From NCBI GenBank assembly GCA_016934515.1, contig JAFGSR010000232.1, positions 1-58,156 on the forward strand: a stretch of 58,156 nucleotides of DNA, given 5' to 3'. Below are positions 35,688 to 43,617 of the stretch, piece after piece. Source of the stretch: Sedimentisphaerales bacterium (GTDB lineage Bacteria; Planctomycetota; Phycisphaerae; Sedimentisphaerales; SM23-30). The notes under the pieces were generated by a model. It saw only the letters and a list, made by a program, of their open reading frames with translations. It made no database searches and was not told the DNA's origin. A program made the translations under genes and the position numbers. Position 1 is the stretch's first letter. Each line of letters opens with the position of its first letter.

Positions 35688-36063
35688 CTGAGGAACTTAT
35701 GGAAATTATCCAGGTTGGGCATTGGATCAGGAAATACTCGTTTAAGATATACAATTTATCATTAATTACGCAATTATATTCGGCTTGGTTATTCCCCTAG
35801 ATGTTTGTGTGCTTATTCGGCAGAGATTAAGGTCGTCCGTGAGAAGGCCGGGTATAATAGCAGGTTTTTGTATAAGTTGTTACCGCAAAAGGGATTGCAT
35901 ATATTTAGCCTCGGATGGAAAAAATCTGATTTTTTCCTTGATCTAGTGGGGCTATATCAGATAGAATGAATTGTATCGTAATTTTCTTGAGTTTTATTTG
36001 GCAAGGCAGTGGTCTTGTCGAGTATTATCCGCTAGCTACATATATGCACAGGAGGGTACAGGA
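35688..36063. other. AT-rich gene-free gap upstream of the dockerin protein
   Basis: No gene seen. A TATAAT lies at 35853-35858 without a good -35. At 35917-35937 GGAAAAAA and TTTTTTCC form a perfect 8-bp stem with a 5-base loop. The interval is more AT-rich than its surroundings. Confidence 0.4.
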
Positions 36064-37731
36064 ATGGTCAGACAAATCATATTGGCTTTAGTTTTGGCAG
36101 TGTTCAACGTTTCGGCCGGTTGGACAATGGAATGGTCAGAACCGGTTTTGCTGGAAGAACTAAACAGCCCCAGCGCACTTACTAACGCCAACGCTCCAAG
36201 TTTGTCACGAGATGGCTTGACAATATATTTCGAACGGAGAGAAGACGATAGCTACAGGCATATTATAGCAGCTTATCGAGATGTTCCAAGCGGCCCTTTT
36301 ACGTCTGAGGAAATCTTAACCGATCTTGATAATGATAAGAACCTGTATAGCCCGTGGATTTCCGCGGATAATCTGCGTTTGTATCTTTCTTGTTATATGG
36401 GTGGGACCACTCGGATGACACTAATAATGGCTGAACGAGTCAGCACTTCAGACCCCTGGATTATTACTACAATTTTTACGGATATACACGTTAACGGTAA
36501 GGATGACGCATATCCCAGCTTGACAGAAGATGAGTTAACACTATACTTTTTAACTAACCGATCTGGCGATTCCCAGGTTTGGAAAGCAACTCGCAATTCA
36601 ATAGGTGATCAATTCTCAAATCCAACCCCGGTAACTGAATTAAACAATTTCGGTGATAATGGGCATACATGTGTATCTCCCGATGACCTGTATATATATT
36701 TTGTTGCTTTGCGAAGTGGTGAGTCACAAAAGAGTATTAACAAAGCAAACAGAGCTTCGACTTCCGAACCGTTCGGTAATTTTGAACGAATAGAAATACC
36801 TGGAATAGAAACGGATGATTGTGGCAGTCTTTACGTTACTCCCAACGAGAAGGAAATTTATTTTACTAAGGTTACAGGTACAGAAGTGAGCGGTATCTGG
36901 TTTACGTATTTAATCAGCGCGGTTTATCACGTTGATGGTACCGATGGCAGCGATGAAAACAGCGGTTGGAGCAGAGAATCAGCATTCGCTACGATAGCCA
37001 AAGGTATCGAAGTAGCTGAAGAAGGCGATACGATCCTGGTCTGGCCGGGGCTGTATGAGGAAGAGGTGGATTTCTCCGGCAAAGCTATCACCATTAAGAG
37101 TGCCGATTACCCTGCTACTATCCAGGCTCCGACAGTTTTTGATGACGCGGTTTTGTTCGTTTATGAGGAAGGCCCGGAAAGTGTGCTGGAAAATTTCATC
37201 ATCCAAAATAGTGACAACGCACTGCTTTTTGCTGCCAGTTCGCCTACAATCCGCAATATAACGATAGTAAACAACAATACCGGAGCCAAGTGTTATGCCG
37301 GGGCCACCCCGGATATCAGCAGCAGTATTTTCTGGGATAATGACGACGATCTGGATAACTGCACTGCCCGTTATAGTTGCATCGAAGACGGCGATCCCGG
37401 CCAGGGTAACATCAGCACCAATCCGTTCTTCGCCGATCCCAACAATCACCTGCTATCACAGCGCGGTCGCTATGTGCCGGACAAGGATTACTGGGTTCTG
37501 GACGAAACCACCAGTCCTTGTGTGGACGGCAGCGACCCGACGATTTATCCGGAAAACGAAGCCACCCCCAACGGCGCCCGGGTGAATATGGGAGCTTATG
37601 GCAACACTGCCTATGCCAGCCTGAGTGAATGGCCTTTATCGGCGGATATCAACCGGGACGGCACGGTAAACCTGTTGGATTTCGCCCTATTTGCCCAGGA
37701 CTTCCTGTGGACAGCCCCTTGGTACGAGTAA
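36064..37731 (+). CDS. Secreted PD40 beta-propeller plus right-handed beta-helix protein with C-terminal dockerin-like segment
   Basis: 555 residues from the ATG at 36064, preceded by GGAGGG; a signal peptide (IILALVLAVFNVSAGWT) follows at once. Residues about 25-300 are TolB/PD40-type propeller repeats (SLSRDGLTIYFE, SPWISADNLRLYLS, YPSLTEDELTLYFL, CVSPDDLYIYFV, YVTPNEKEIYFT). Residues about 310-500 are a pectate-lyase-like beta helix (YHVDGTDGSDENSGWS, GDTILVWPGLY). The end, SADINRDGTVNLLDFALFAQDFL, matches one calcium-binding repeat of dockerin type I. This combination is typical of Planctomycetota exoproteins. Function unknown; it may bind or scaffold on the surface. Confidence 0.82.
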   Translation: MVRQIILALVLAVFNVSAGWTMEWSEPVLLEELNSPSALTNANAPSLSRDGLTIYFERREDDSYRHIIAAYRDVPSGPFTSEEILTDLDNDKNLYSPWISADNLRLYLSCYMGGTTRMTLIMAERVSTSDPWIITTIFTDIHVNGKDDAYPSLTEDELTLYFLTNRSGDSQVWKATRNSIGDQFSNPTPVTELNNFGDNGHTCVSPDDLYIYFVALRSGESQKSINKANRASTSEPFGNFERIEIPGIETDDCGSLYVTPNEKEIYFTKVTGTEVSGIWFTYLISAVYHVDGTDGSDENSGWSRESAFATIAKGIEVAEEGDTILVWPGLYEEEVDFSGKAITIKSADYPATIQAPTVFDDAVLFVYEEGPESVLENFIIQNSDNALLFAASSPTIRNITIVNNNTGAKCYAGATPDISSSIFWDNDDDLDNCTARYSCIEDGDPGQGNISTNPFFADPNNHLLSQRGRYVPDKDYWVLDETTSPCVDGSDPTIYPENEATPNGARVNMGAYGNTAYASLSEWPLSADINRDGTVNLLDFALFAQDFLWTAPWYE

Positions 37732-37749
37732 ATAAAATCCTTCAATCGG

Positions 37750-38943
37750 TCAGTATGAGCAATTTAAATAATCCTGGACAAGTTGTGATATTTTTTTCAG
37801 GTTTTCACTCGAGAGCAGATTCAGGCGTTCAGCGTTTTTTTGTAATTCATTTCTATCGGTATTCTGTAAAACTGTCAAGGCGGCATCACAGAGATGAGAA
37901 ACCTTTACGCTGCCCATGGTCTTGACTGGTTCTATGTCCCAGTGTTTTAGGTAATGATCGAGTTTGCGGATGGGGGTAATTCCGATATGTGGTACAGCAT
38001 AGCTCATGGCGGTAATATTGCCATGAAGACTGGTCCCAATAAACATAGAAGAATGTGCAATAAGCCCCATTATATCATGCAGACCCATTACATTTGCTGT
38101 GCGTGAAGGCACGCTTAGTTTTTGGGATAAGCGTTCGGAGAGAATGTGGTCTTCATGCCTGCAGGCTCGCCCAATTGAAAGCAGAACAATTGGCAGTTTT
38201 GTTTCATGGTAAAGGCGATTGAGCTGTTTTCTGATTGCTCTAAAATGCCATTTTGTTTTTGCTTTTGCCTGAAAGATAATATAGCCATCTTTGAAGTCTG
38301 TAAGGATAGACTTTGCTTCAGGGGTCATTAAATTCTTTAGCGATTTTTTTGGCCAAAGGCTGGATATTACCGATGCAGAGTCTGGGGATAAGGCAAGTTT
38401 CTCCTTATCGAGAAAACATTTCAATCGATCAAACAAGGACTTATTTCGAACCGACAAATAGTCAGCATCTTTAAGGCCATCAATTTCCTGGAGGTTTCCT
38501 TTGAAATTGTCTCCTACCGCATTGTAGATTAACAGAGTTTTGTTGTTTGGCTTGACTGGGAAAAACGGGTAGTTACCCCAGGTTATGTTGAGTTTCTTTT
38601 GAGCGATTTTATCAGCTGGATTTGGAAGGTGCAATATTTTAGATATATATCGGCATAAATTCAGAATGGGTGTATGTTTCAAAAAACTGTACAGAATGGC
38701 GGCACGTGTACCGACGACACTTCCTCCGGCTACAATAATCACATTTTTTGAATTTGAATTCTTGTACTTGTTAAAAAATTCACTGAAGGGTTTTGCCTGA
38801 ACAGAACCAATCTCGGTGAAATCTGCTTCAGAAAGACCGTAGTGCATAATATTGGTGCCAGGTAAAAACTTATGTAGAATTAAGGGGAAAAGTAAATCAC
38901 CGTAATTATATCTATCAAAGGCGCCTAAAATTGCAAGTTCCAT
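37750..38943 (-). CDS. Polysaccharide pyruvyl transferase family protein
   Basis: 397 residues, cytoplasmic GT-B-like fold. MELAILGAFDRYNYGDLLFPLIL is the family opening with its glycine-rich loop; VIIVAGGSVVGTRAA, LSVRNKSLFDRL, LALSPDSA and SMFIGTSLHGNITAMSYAVPHIGI are the conserved blocks of PF04230, the last holding the catalytic-site histidine region. Members transfer pyruvate from PEP to sugars of surface polysaccharides, though some related proteins do other glycan chemistry. Last gene of a four-gene minus-strand operon, 15 bases after the flippase-like gene. It converges with the dockerin protein gene with only 18 bases between them. Confidence 0.88.
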   Translation of the reverse strand: MELAILGAFDRYNYGDLLFPLILHKFLPGTNIMHYGLSEADFTEIGSVQAKPFSEFFNKYKNSNSKNVIIVAGGSVVGTRAAILYSFLKHTPILNLCRYISKILHLPNPADKIAQKKLNITWGNYPFFPVKPNNKTLLIYNAVGDNFKGNLQEIDGLKDADYLSVRNKSLFDRLKCFLDKEKLALSPDSASVISSLWPKKSLKNLMTPEAKSILTDFKDGYIIFQAKAKTKWHFRAIRKQLNRLYHETKLPIVLLSIGRACRHEDHILSERLSQKLSVPSRTANVMGLHDIMGLIAHSSMFIGTSLHGNITAMSYAVPHIGITPIRKLDHYLKHWDIEPVKTMGSVKVSHLCDAALTVLQNTDRNELQKNAERLNLLSSENLKKISQLVQDYLNCSY

Positions 38944-38958
38944 CTGCTTTTTCCTTTA

Positions 38959-39939
38959 TTATTTTTCAGCCATGTTGCTATTGTTGTAACTGAAATCATT
39001 TCTATGTCGCAACAGATCGTGGCCTCCGAATATTAATCCAAGTACGAGGAGGAAACTTGTCCCGATAACGCGTGTCAGAGTTGATACCAATATGCCTTGA
39101 GCCATTCCAATTCCCATGTTTTCGCTTAAAAATCCAAAAACGAGTTCCTGTATCCCCAGGTTTCCCGGTGTCAGTATGATGAAGTTTCCCAGTTTGAAGA
39201 TGGCGTAAAACACTGCCAATGCCGGCAGATCAACTTTGGTGCCAAAGCACAGGAAATAGATATAAAATGTTACACAGGTTCGTGCAAAAAGAAGCAGCCC
39301 CAGGATGAAAAGTTTTCCAAGATAGATTCGGTCTTTGAGGTTATTCACCGTGGTGCTGACAACCTGCTGAAGTTGTTGATGTATCCAGGCAAGAGTCTTA
39401 TTTTGAAATGATAAGCTGCCCAGCCATTTTTCTACCAGAACCGGCAACGCAATCACAATGATCATTATTATAGCGATAATTTTCCATGCGATAAAACGAC
39501 CAATTTGAAAATCCGGCTGGAAAAGTACAATGACAATCATCGCCATCAATAAATTCATTGAGGTGTCGAGCCAGACCATCGATGTGTGGCCACCAATATA
39601 ATTCGTATAGGTGATATTGTATTGTTTTTTTAGAGTTATGCCTCGATAGACATTGCCGGTTTGGGAAAAAACGGTATTCAGGAATCGGGCCAGAATATAA
39701 ATTTTAAACCACGGCCCAAAAGGCACTTTGGTACCGGTGCATTTTTCCATCACAATTCTGAACCGCCAGCTTTGCAGGAGATATAAGATCGGCTGTAAAC
39801 CGATAATAGCCAGCAGTGATTTTGTATCCAGTGCAAAAGCGACTTCAATATTTTCATGATTTTTATAAAAGAAACCAACCAGGTAAGCCAGGCTCATTAT
39901 CAACAGGATATATTGTATAACACGTTTAATAGATTTCAT
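38959..39939 (-). CDS. LPG synthase transmembrane-region/YbhN-type integral membrane protein
   Basis: 326 residues with about eight hydrophobic helices. It matches the lysylphosphatidylglycerol-synthase TM region family (UPF0104): FGPWFKIYILARFLNTVFSQTGNVYRG near the N-terminus and NFIILTPGNLGIQELVFGFLSENMG toward the C-terminus, the latter being the diagnostic P-G-N-x-G-x-x-E block. Such proteins are often encoded in glycan loci and are suspected lipid or lipid-linked-sugar transporters; the substrate is not established. Third gene of the minus-strand operon. Confidence 0.88.
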   Translation of the reverse strand: MKSIKRVIQYILLIMSLAYLVGFFYKNHENIEVAFALDTKSLLAIIGLQPILYLLQSWRFRIVMEKCTGTKVPFGPWFKIYILARFLNTVFSQTGNVYRGITLKKQYNITYTNYIGGHTSMVWLDTSMNLLMAMIVIVLFQPDFQIGRFIAWKIIAIIMIIVIALPVLVEKWLGSLSFQNKTLAWIHQQLQQVVSTTVNNLKDRIYLGKLFILGLLLFARTCVTFYIYFLCFGTKVDLPALAVFYAIFKLGNFIILTPGNLGIQELVFGFLSENMGIGMAQGILVSTLTRVIGTSFLLVLGLIFGGHDLLRHRNDFSYNNSNMAEK

Positions 39940-40042
39940 TTTTTGGCTGCCTTTAGCACGGGATATTCCCGGATTGCCCGGTGGATAATTTCGAGTTGAA
40001 ATACCACAACATCATTACTTTCGTTCCGGGAAATCTCAAGCG

Positions 40043-40945
40043 TTATTGGTATGAATTTTCAATTTTTTCTATACATTCCAGCCAGTGGTTGGTGCTGCCG
40101 CCATGTTTGGTTTTCCAGGATTTTACACCTGTGCCATATTTATGGGTAACAGCTATTTGCCCATCATAGCTGTAAAGCTCATATTCGTTGGCGAGGCTTT
40201 CGATTGCCTCTGAAGAAATATAATTTTTAAGTTGTTTTTCCGGTTCAAATACCGTATCGAATAAAATGGACGGTAGCCCTTTTTGGTTTGCTTCCCGGGC
40301 GATTCGCCATCCGGTATCCCGGCTGAAAACACCAAATATATTTTCCATCATCGAATTTATTTTTCGCCATGATGGACTGTTTACAATTCTTTTGCGGTTT
40401 ATTAAGCCGGCCAGGCGGCCAATTTGACGAACCAGGAATATTACTAAATTTACGATGCCGCTATCAGAAAAAGGTGTCCAGTTATTTTTAAGCTGCCTGA
40501 TCTTATGTGTGCGGAAAAAACAAAAAGGCGGGCTGGGAAAATCATGATATTTACCTGTCTTCCAGAACGGGTAAGGTGCCCCGATGGCAATACAGTTGTC
40601 ATGGTCCAATTTGCTGATACAAAAGGTATCCCATTGTTTTATGAAAACATGGATATCCGGATCAGCAACCAGGCAGTATTCAGTATCAATATATTCCATA
40701 GCCTGGTTCAATGCAAAAGCGTGACCGCTGGAGCTTTTAAGTTTACCGGGATCAATTTCTTTAAGAACAGGTTTTAATTTATGCTCAGCAATTTTTCTGA
40801 TTGCTTGATCTTTGCCATTGGTATTGTCAATAATCAACACTTTAAGCTGTTCAGGATTCTTAGCCTTGTTCATGAGGTTGTCAAGCAAACGCTTAATGAG
40901 ATCGTTTGAATGCCAGTTTACAATTACAATAGTAATGCTGCACAT
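40043..40945 (-). CDS. Glycosyltransferase family 2-like protein
   Basis: 300 residues from the ATG at 40945; a TTG at 40960 overlapping the upstream stop would add five residues. GT-A fold: SITIVIVNWHSNDLIKRLLDNL opening, LKVLIIDNTNGKD, SSSGHAFALNQAMEYIDTEYCLVADPDIHVF, with D-P-D as the metal-binding DxD. The acceptor half is not recognisable. Cytoplasmic. It follows the toroid protein gene within a few bases and sits in a surface-glycan operon, so it probably adds one sugar to a lipid-linked glycan (inference). Confidence 0.85.
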   Translation of the reverse strand: MCSITIVIVNWHSNDLIKRLLDNLMNKAKNPEQLKVLIIDNTNGKDQAIRKIAEHKLKPVLKEIDPGKLKSSSGHAFALNQAMEYIDTEYCLVADPDIHVFIKQWDTFCISKLDHDNCIAIGAPYPFWKTGKYHDFPSPPFCFFRTHKIRQLKNNWTPFSDSGIVNLVIFLVRQIGRLAGLINRKRIVNSPSWRKINSMMENIFGVFSRDTGWRIAREANQKGLPSILFDTVFEPEKQLKNYISSEAIESLANEYELYSYDGQIAVTHKYGTGVKSWKTKHGGSTNHWLECIEKIENSYQ

Positions 40946-40956
40946 GTTTATCTCAG

Positions 40957-42186
40957 TCAACGATTAGACGTGATTTTTTTACTTGATTTTTCAATAAGCA
41001 AAAAGGCGCTGATTGCGTAACACATCCATGCCTGGCACCAGCGCATGAGGGTGTAGCGTTTGGTCCAGATTTTGCCTTTCTGGTAATAGAAGCGTGAGGA
41101 TTTGGACTCGTAGAGGTTGCGTAAGGTCCAGTCGAGGATATTTTGGGCAAAGGTCAGATGATCGGAATTGCGAGCGGCGGCCCGGGAGAAGGTAATGATT
41201 CCCTGGGCGGCACCGTGGATGTCATGGGGGAAATTGCGGTCGTACATCCATTTCGGGGCGTAATCATCGGTAAAAAGATTTTCGCGGTAGAATTTCAGCC
41301 CGTTGAGGTAATCCTGTTCGATTTGAGCGTCGGGAAAGACATGCAAATATTCGGCGATCGCGTCGAGCACGAATCCGGTGTGGTAATTATCGTGGGTGAT
41401 GCGTGATTTTTCGGGTGGATCGGTATAGTACCAGGCGTGATAGTCGGTTTTTTGTGAGAGTACCCAACGCATCATGGGTTGGGCATGATCGCGGTATTTT
41501 TCCTTACCGGTGATTTTGTACAATTTGGCCAGGAAAGCCGCGACGAAGCTGTTGACGTTGATCACTTTCCAGTTGCTGTGCAGGTCGTAACTGCAACAAA
41601 GCAACCCGGGCCCTACGTTGATTTGGGTTAGATCGTGCATGAGAAAATCAGCGATTGATTCGCAGATGTCCAGGAATTGCACATTGCCGGTGATCTTATA
41701 AGCCGACAGAAAAGTGTCCGCCACCGAACAGGTTACCACGGCGTTGGGTTCGTAGGGGGGAATAAAAAAGGCGATGTTCTGCCACGGGTGATCGTAACCC
41801 CAGCAATGTCCGGAAAAATCGTCCCCCCTGGAGTTTTCCAGCAGCCGATTTAGTAATTTCTGTCCCCGGCCAAGATAAGTTTCGTCGTCGGTTAACCGGA
41901 ACATATTAAAAAGTGCCCGACCAAACAAAGCCAGCCCTTTGGGATTCTGCTTCTTACGTACTCCCAGCAGAGGTCGAACATTGAATGGCATTCGACTATT
42001 ACCGAATACAAAGCAACTTCGCAAAAAACGGGACCTACAGGACAGAATTCGTAACACGGGACTGTTGAGCGCATCGAATTTGCTGTAGCCCTGATAGTCC
42101 CTTAGTCGAGCCCATTCCAGGCTATGGTGGCAAATATCCAGATATTTGGTTTCAGTTTTGATACCAACTTCCTGCATCCGAAGCAT
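40957..42186 (-). CDS. Alpha/alpha-toroid protein of a glycan locus (function unknown)
   Basis: 409 residues from ATG 42186; a TTG at 42192 and an ATG at 42177 are alternatives. No signal peptide. The sequence is a run of helical hairpins with the rhythm of an (alpha/alpha)6 barrel: FGRALFNMFRLTDDETYLGRGQKLLNRLL, CSVADTFLSAYKITGNVQFLDICESIADFL, VNSFVAAFLAKLYKITGKEKYRDHAQPMM, YHTGFVLDAIAEYL, DIHGAAQGIITFS. Aromatic and His residues line the presumed cup (HCWGYDHPWQ, WYYTDPPEKSRITHDNYH). Related proteins occur in polysaccharide clusters, and folds of this kind include epimerases, lyases and glycosidases. First gene of the minus-strand operon. No reaction can be assigned. Confidence 0.65.
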   Translation of the reverse strand: MLRMQEVGIKTETKYLDICHHSLEWARLRDYQGYSKFDALNSPVLRILSCRSRFLRSCFVFGNSRMPFNVRPLLGVRKKQNPKGLALFGRALFNMFRLTDDETYLGRGQKLLNRLLENSRGDDFSGHCWGYDHPWQNIAFFIPPYEPNAVVTCSVADTFLSAYKITGNVQFLDICESIADFLMHDLTQINVGPGLLCCSYDLHSNWKVINVNSFVAAFLAKLYKITGKEKYRDHAQPMMRWVLSQKTDYHAWYYTDPPEKSRITHDNYHTGFVLDAIAEYLHVFPDAQIEQDYLNGLKFYRENLFTDDYAPKWMYDRNFPHDIHGAAQGIITFSRAAARNSDHLTFAQNILDWTLRNLYESKSSRFYYQKGKIWTKRYTLMRWCQAWMCYAISAFLLIEKSSKKITSNR

Positions 42187-42518
42187 TGTCAAGCAACATC
42201 AGGTAACTGTCAAGATTTTTCAAGAACCTCTCTGATCTTCCCGATTCTGGGGCATGATATTATCGATACACCTAATAAGGGCAAACTTCGAAAAAGTACT
42301 AGACCGCTTCGCGTTAAATTTATTATAATGGACTAAGAGCCTCTAGCGAAATGCGTTGCAGGTTGCGATTATTGACTTTATACCAGCCAAAAGCACATTT
42401 TGCCAGAAACTGTCTCATAACTCTATAAAAGTGTGATGTTAGTGTTAAAAACATATTTTTTGAGGTTATGAATCAAGCTCCGGAGCTAATAAGCCGTATT
42501 TTTTAGTCGAGGTTGGTT
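42187..42518. promoter_or_regulatory. Divergent intergenic region with conserved leader blocks
   Basis: Separates the minus-strand glycan operon from the plus-strand one. 42254-42278 (ATGATAT, CGATA, CCTAATAA) and 42367-42406 (GATTATTG, CCAGCC, CACATTTTG) match blocks at 6638-6668 and 6683-6723 in the same order and orientation. TATTAT at 42258-42263 could be a -10, without a good -35. The strand-composition switch of the window also falls here. Confidence 0.4.
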
Positions 42519-43541
42519 ATGAAACTGATAATTCAAATTCCCTGTTATAACGAAGAAAACACCCTTCCTGAAGTGGTTCGCGACCTACCCCGGCAGTTGG
42601 AAGGCATCGATGAAATTGAATATCTCATCATCGACGACGGCAGTTCCGACCGTACCGTCGAGGTTGCCCGCGAACTGGGTGTTCATCACGTGGTTTCGCT
42701 GGGTTCCAACCAGGGTTTGGCCGCGGCTTTTATGATGGGAATCCGTAGCTGTTTGGAACTGGGTGCCGACATTATCGTCAACACTGACGGCGACAATCAA
42801 TACCAGGGCGGCAGCATCGGCGACCTGATCCGTCCCGTGGTTACGGGCAGCGCCGACATAGTGGTGGGTGCCCGCCCCATTGAAGACATCGCCCATTTTT
42901 CCTGGCTCAAAAAAAGACTCCAGCGCTGGGGCAGCCACATCGTCCAGCGTTTTTCCGGCACTGATGTTCCTGACACTACCAGCGGATTTCGCGCTTATTC
43001 CGCCGAAGCCGCCATGCGTCTGCACGTGTTCAACCGTTACACTTACACCCTCGAAACCATTATCCAGGCCGGTCACATGCATATGCGAATTACCCATGTG
43101 TCCATCAAGGTTAATCCAAAAACCCGCGAGTCCCGCCTGATCTCTTCCATCCCGCGATATGTCCGCCGCTCCGGTTCAATTATCTTGCGTTCCTATATTA
43201 CCTACAAACCGTTGCGAACCTTTTTCTATTTTTCACTACTGCCAGCCTTGGCGGGTTTGGCAATTTGCCTGAGGTTTCTTTATTTTTATGTCTCGGAACA
43301 ATCCGCCTCCGGGCATATTCAATCGTTGATCCTAGCCGCGGTGCTTTTGATTATTGCTTTTCTGTTGCTGTCCCTGGGTATTCTGGCCGATCTTATGAGT
43401 GCCAACCGCAAACTGATCCAGGAAGCACTCTTTGCCACCCGTCGGCAAATGTATCAAAATCGCGACACTTTCGATAAAGCAGTCTCTGATAGTACCAAAG
43501 AATCCGATGTTCCTGTAAAACCTGATCCTTCACAAAATTAA
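42519..43541 (+). CDS. DPM1-like glycosyltransferase family 2 with C-terminal membrane helices
   Basis: 340 residues from the ATG at 42519 (GAGG upstream; GTG 42513 also possible). GT-A domain: IQIPCYNEENTLPEVV, LIIDDGSSDRTVEVA, LAAAFMMGIRSCLELGADIIVNTDGDNQY with the DxD, and TSGFRAYS. Two hydrophobic helices (about 235-260 and 268-290) follow, as in undecaprenyl- or dolichyl-phosphate sugar synthases. It probably makes a polyprenyl-phosphate sugar that the membrane transferase encoded next uses as donor; the adjacency of the two supports this. Plus-strand codons here are richer in C than in the block to the left. Confidence 0.9.
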   Translation: MKLIIQIPCYNEENTLPEVVRDLPRQLEGIDEIEYLIIDDGSSDRTVEVARELGVHHVVSLGSNQGLAAAFMMGIRSCLELGADIIVNTDGDNQYQGGSIGDLIRPVVTGSADIVVGARPIEDIAHFSWLKKRLQRWGSHIVQRFSGTDVPDTTSGFRAYSAEAAMRLHVFNRYTYTLETIIQAGHMHMRITHVSIKVNPKTRESRLISSIPRYVRRSGSIILRSYITYKPLRTFFYFSLLPALAGLAICLRFLYFYVSEQSASGHIQSLILAAVLLIIAFLLLSLGILADLMSANRKLIQEALFATRRQMYQNRDTFDKAVSDSTKESDVPVKPDPSQN

Positions 43542-43617
43542 CCTGAGTGCGAAAAAGTTAATCAAATGAAAAATCACGAAAGGCTTTTGTCAGTTTGTAT
43601 AATCCAGAAAGATAATC

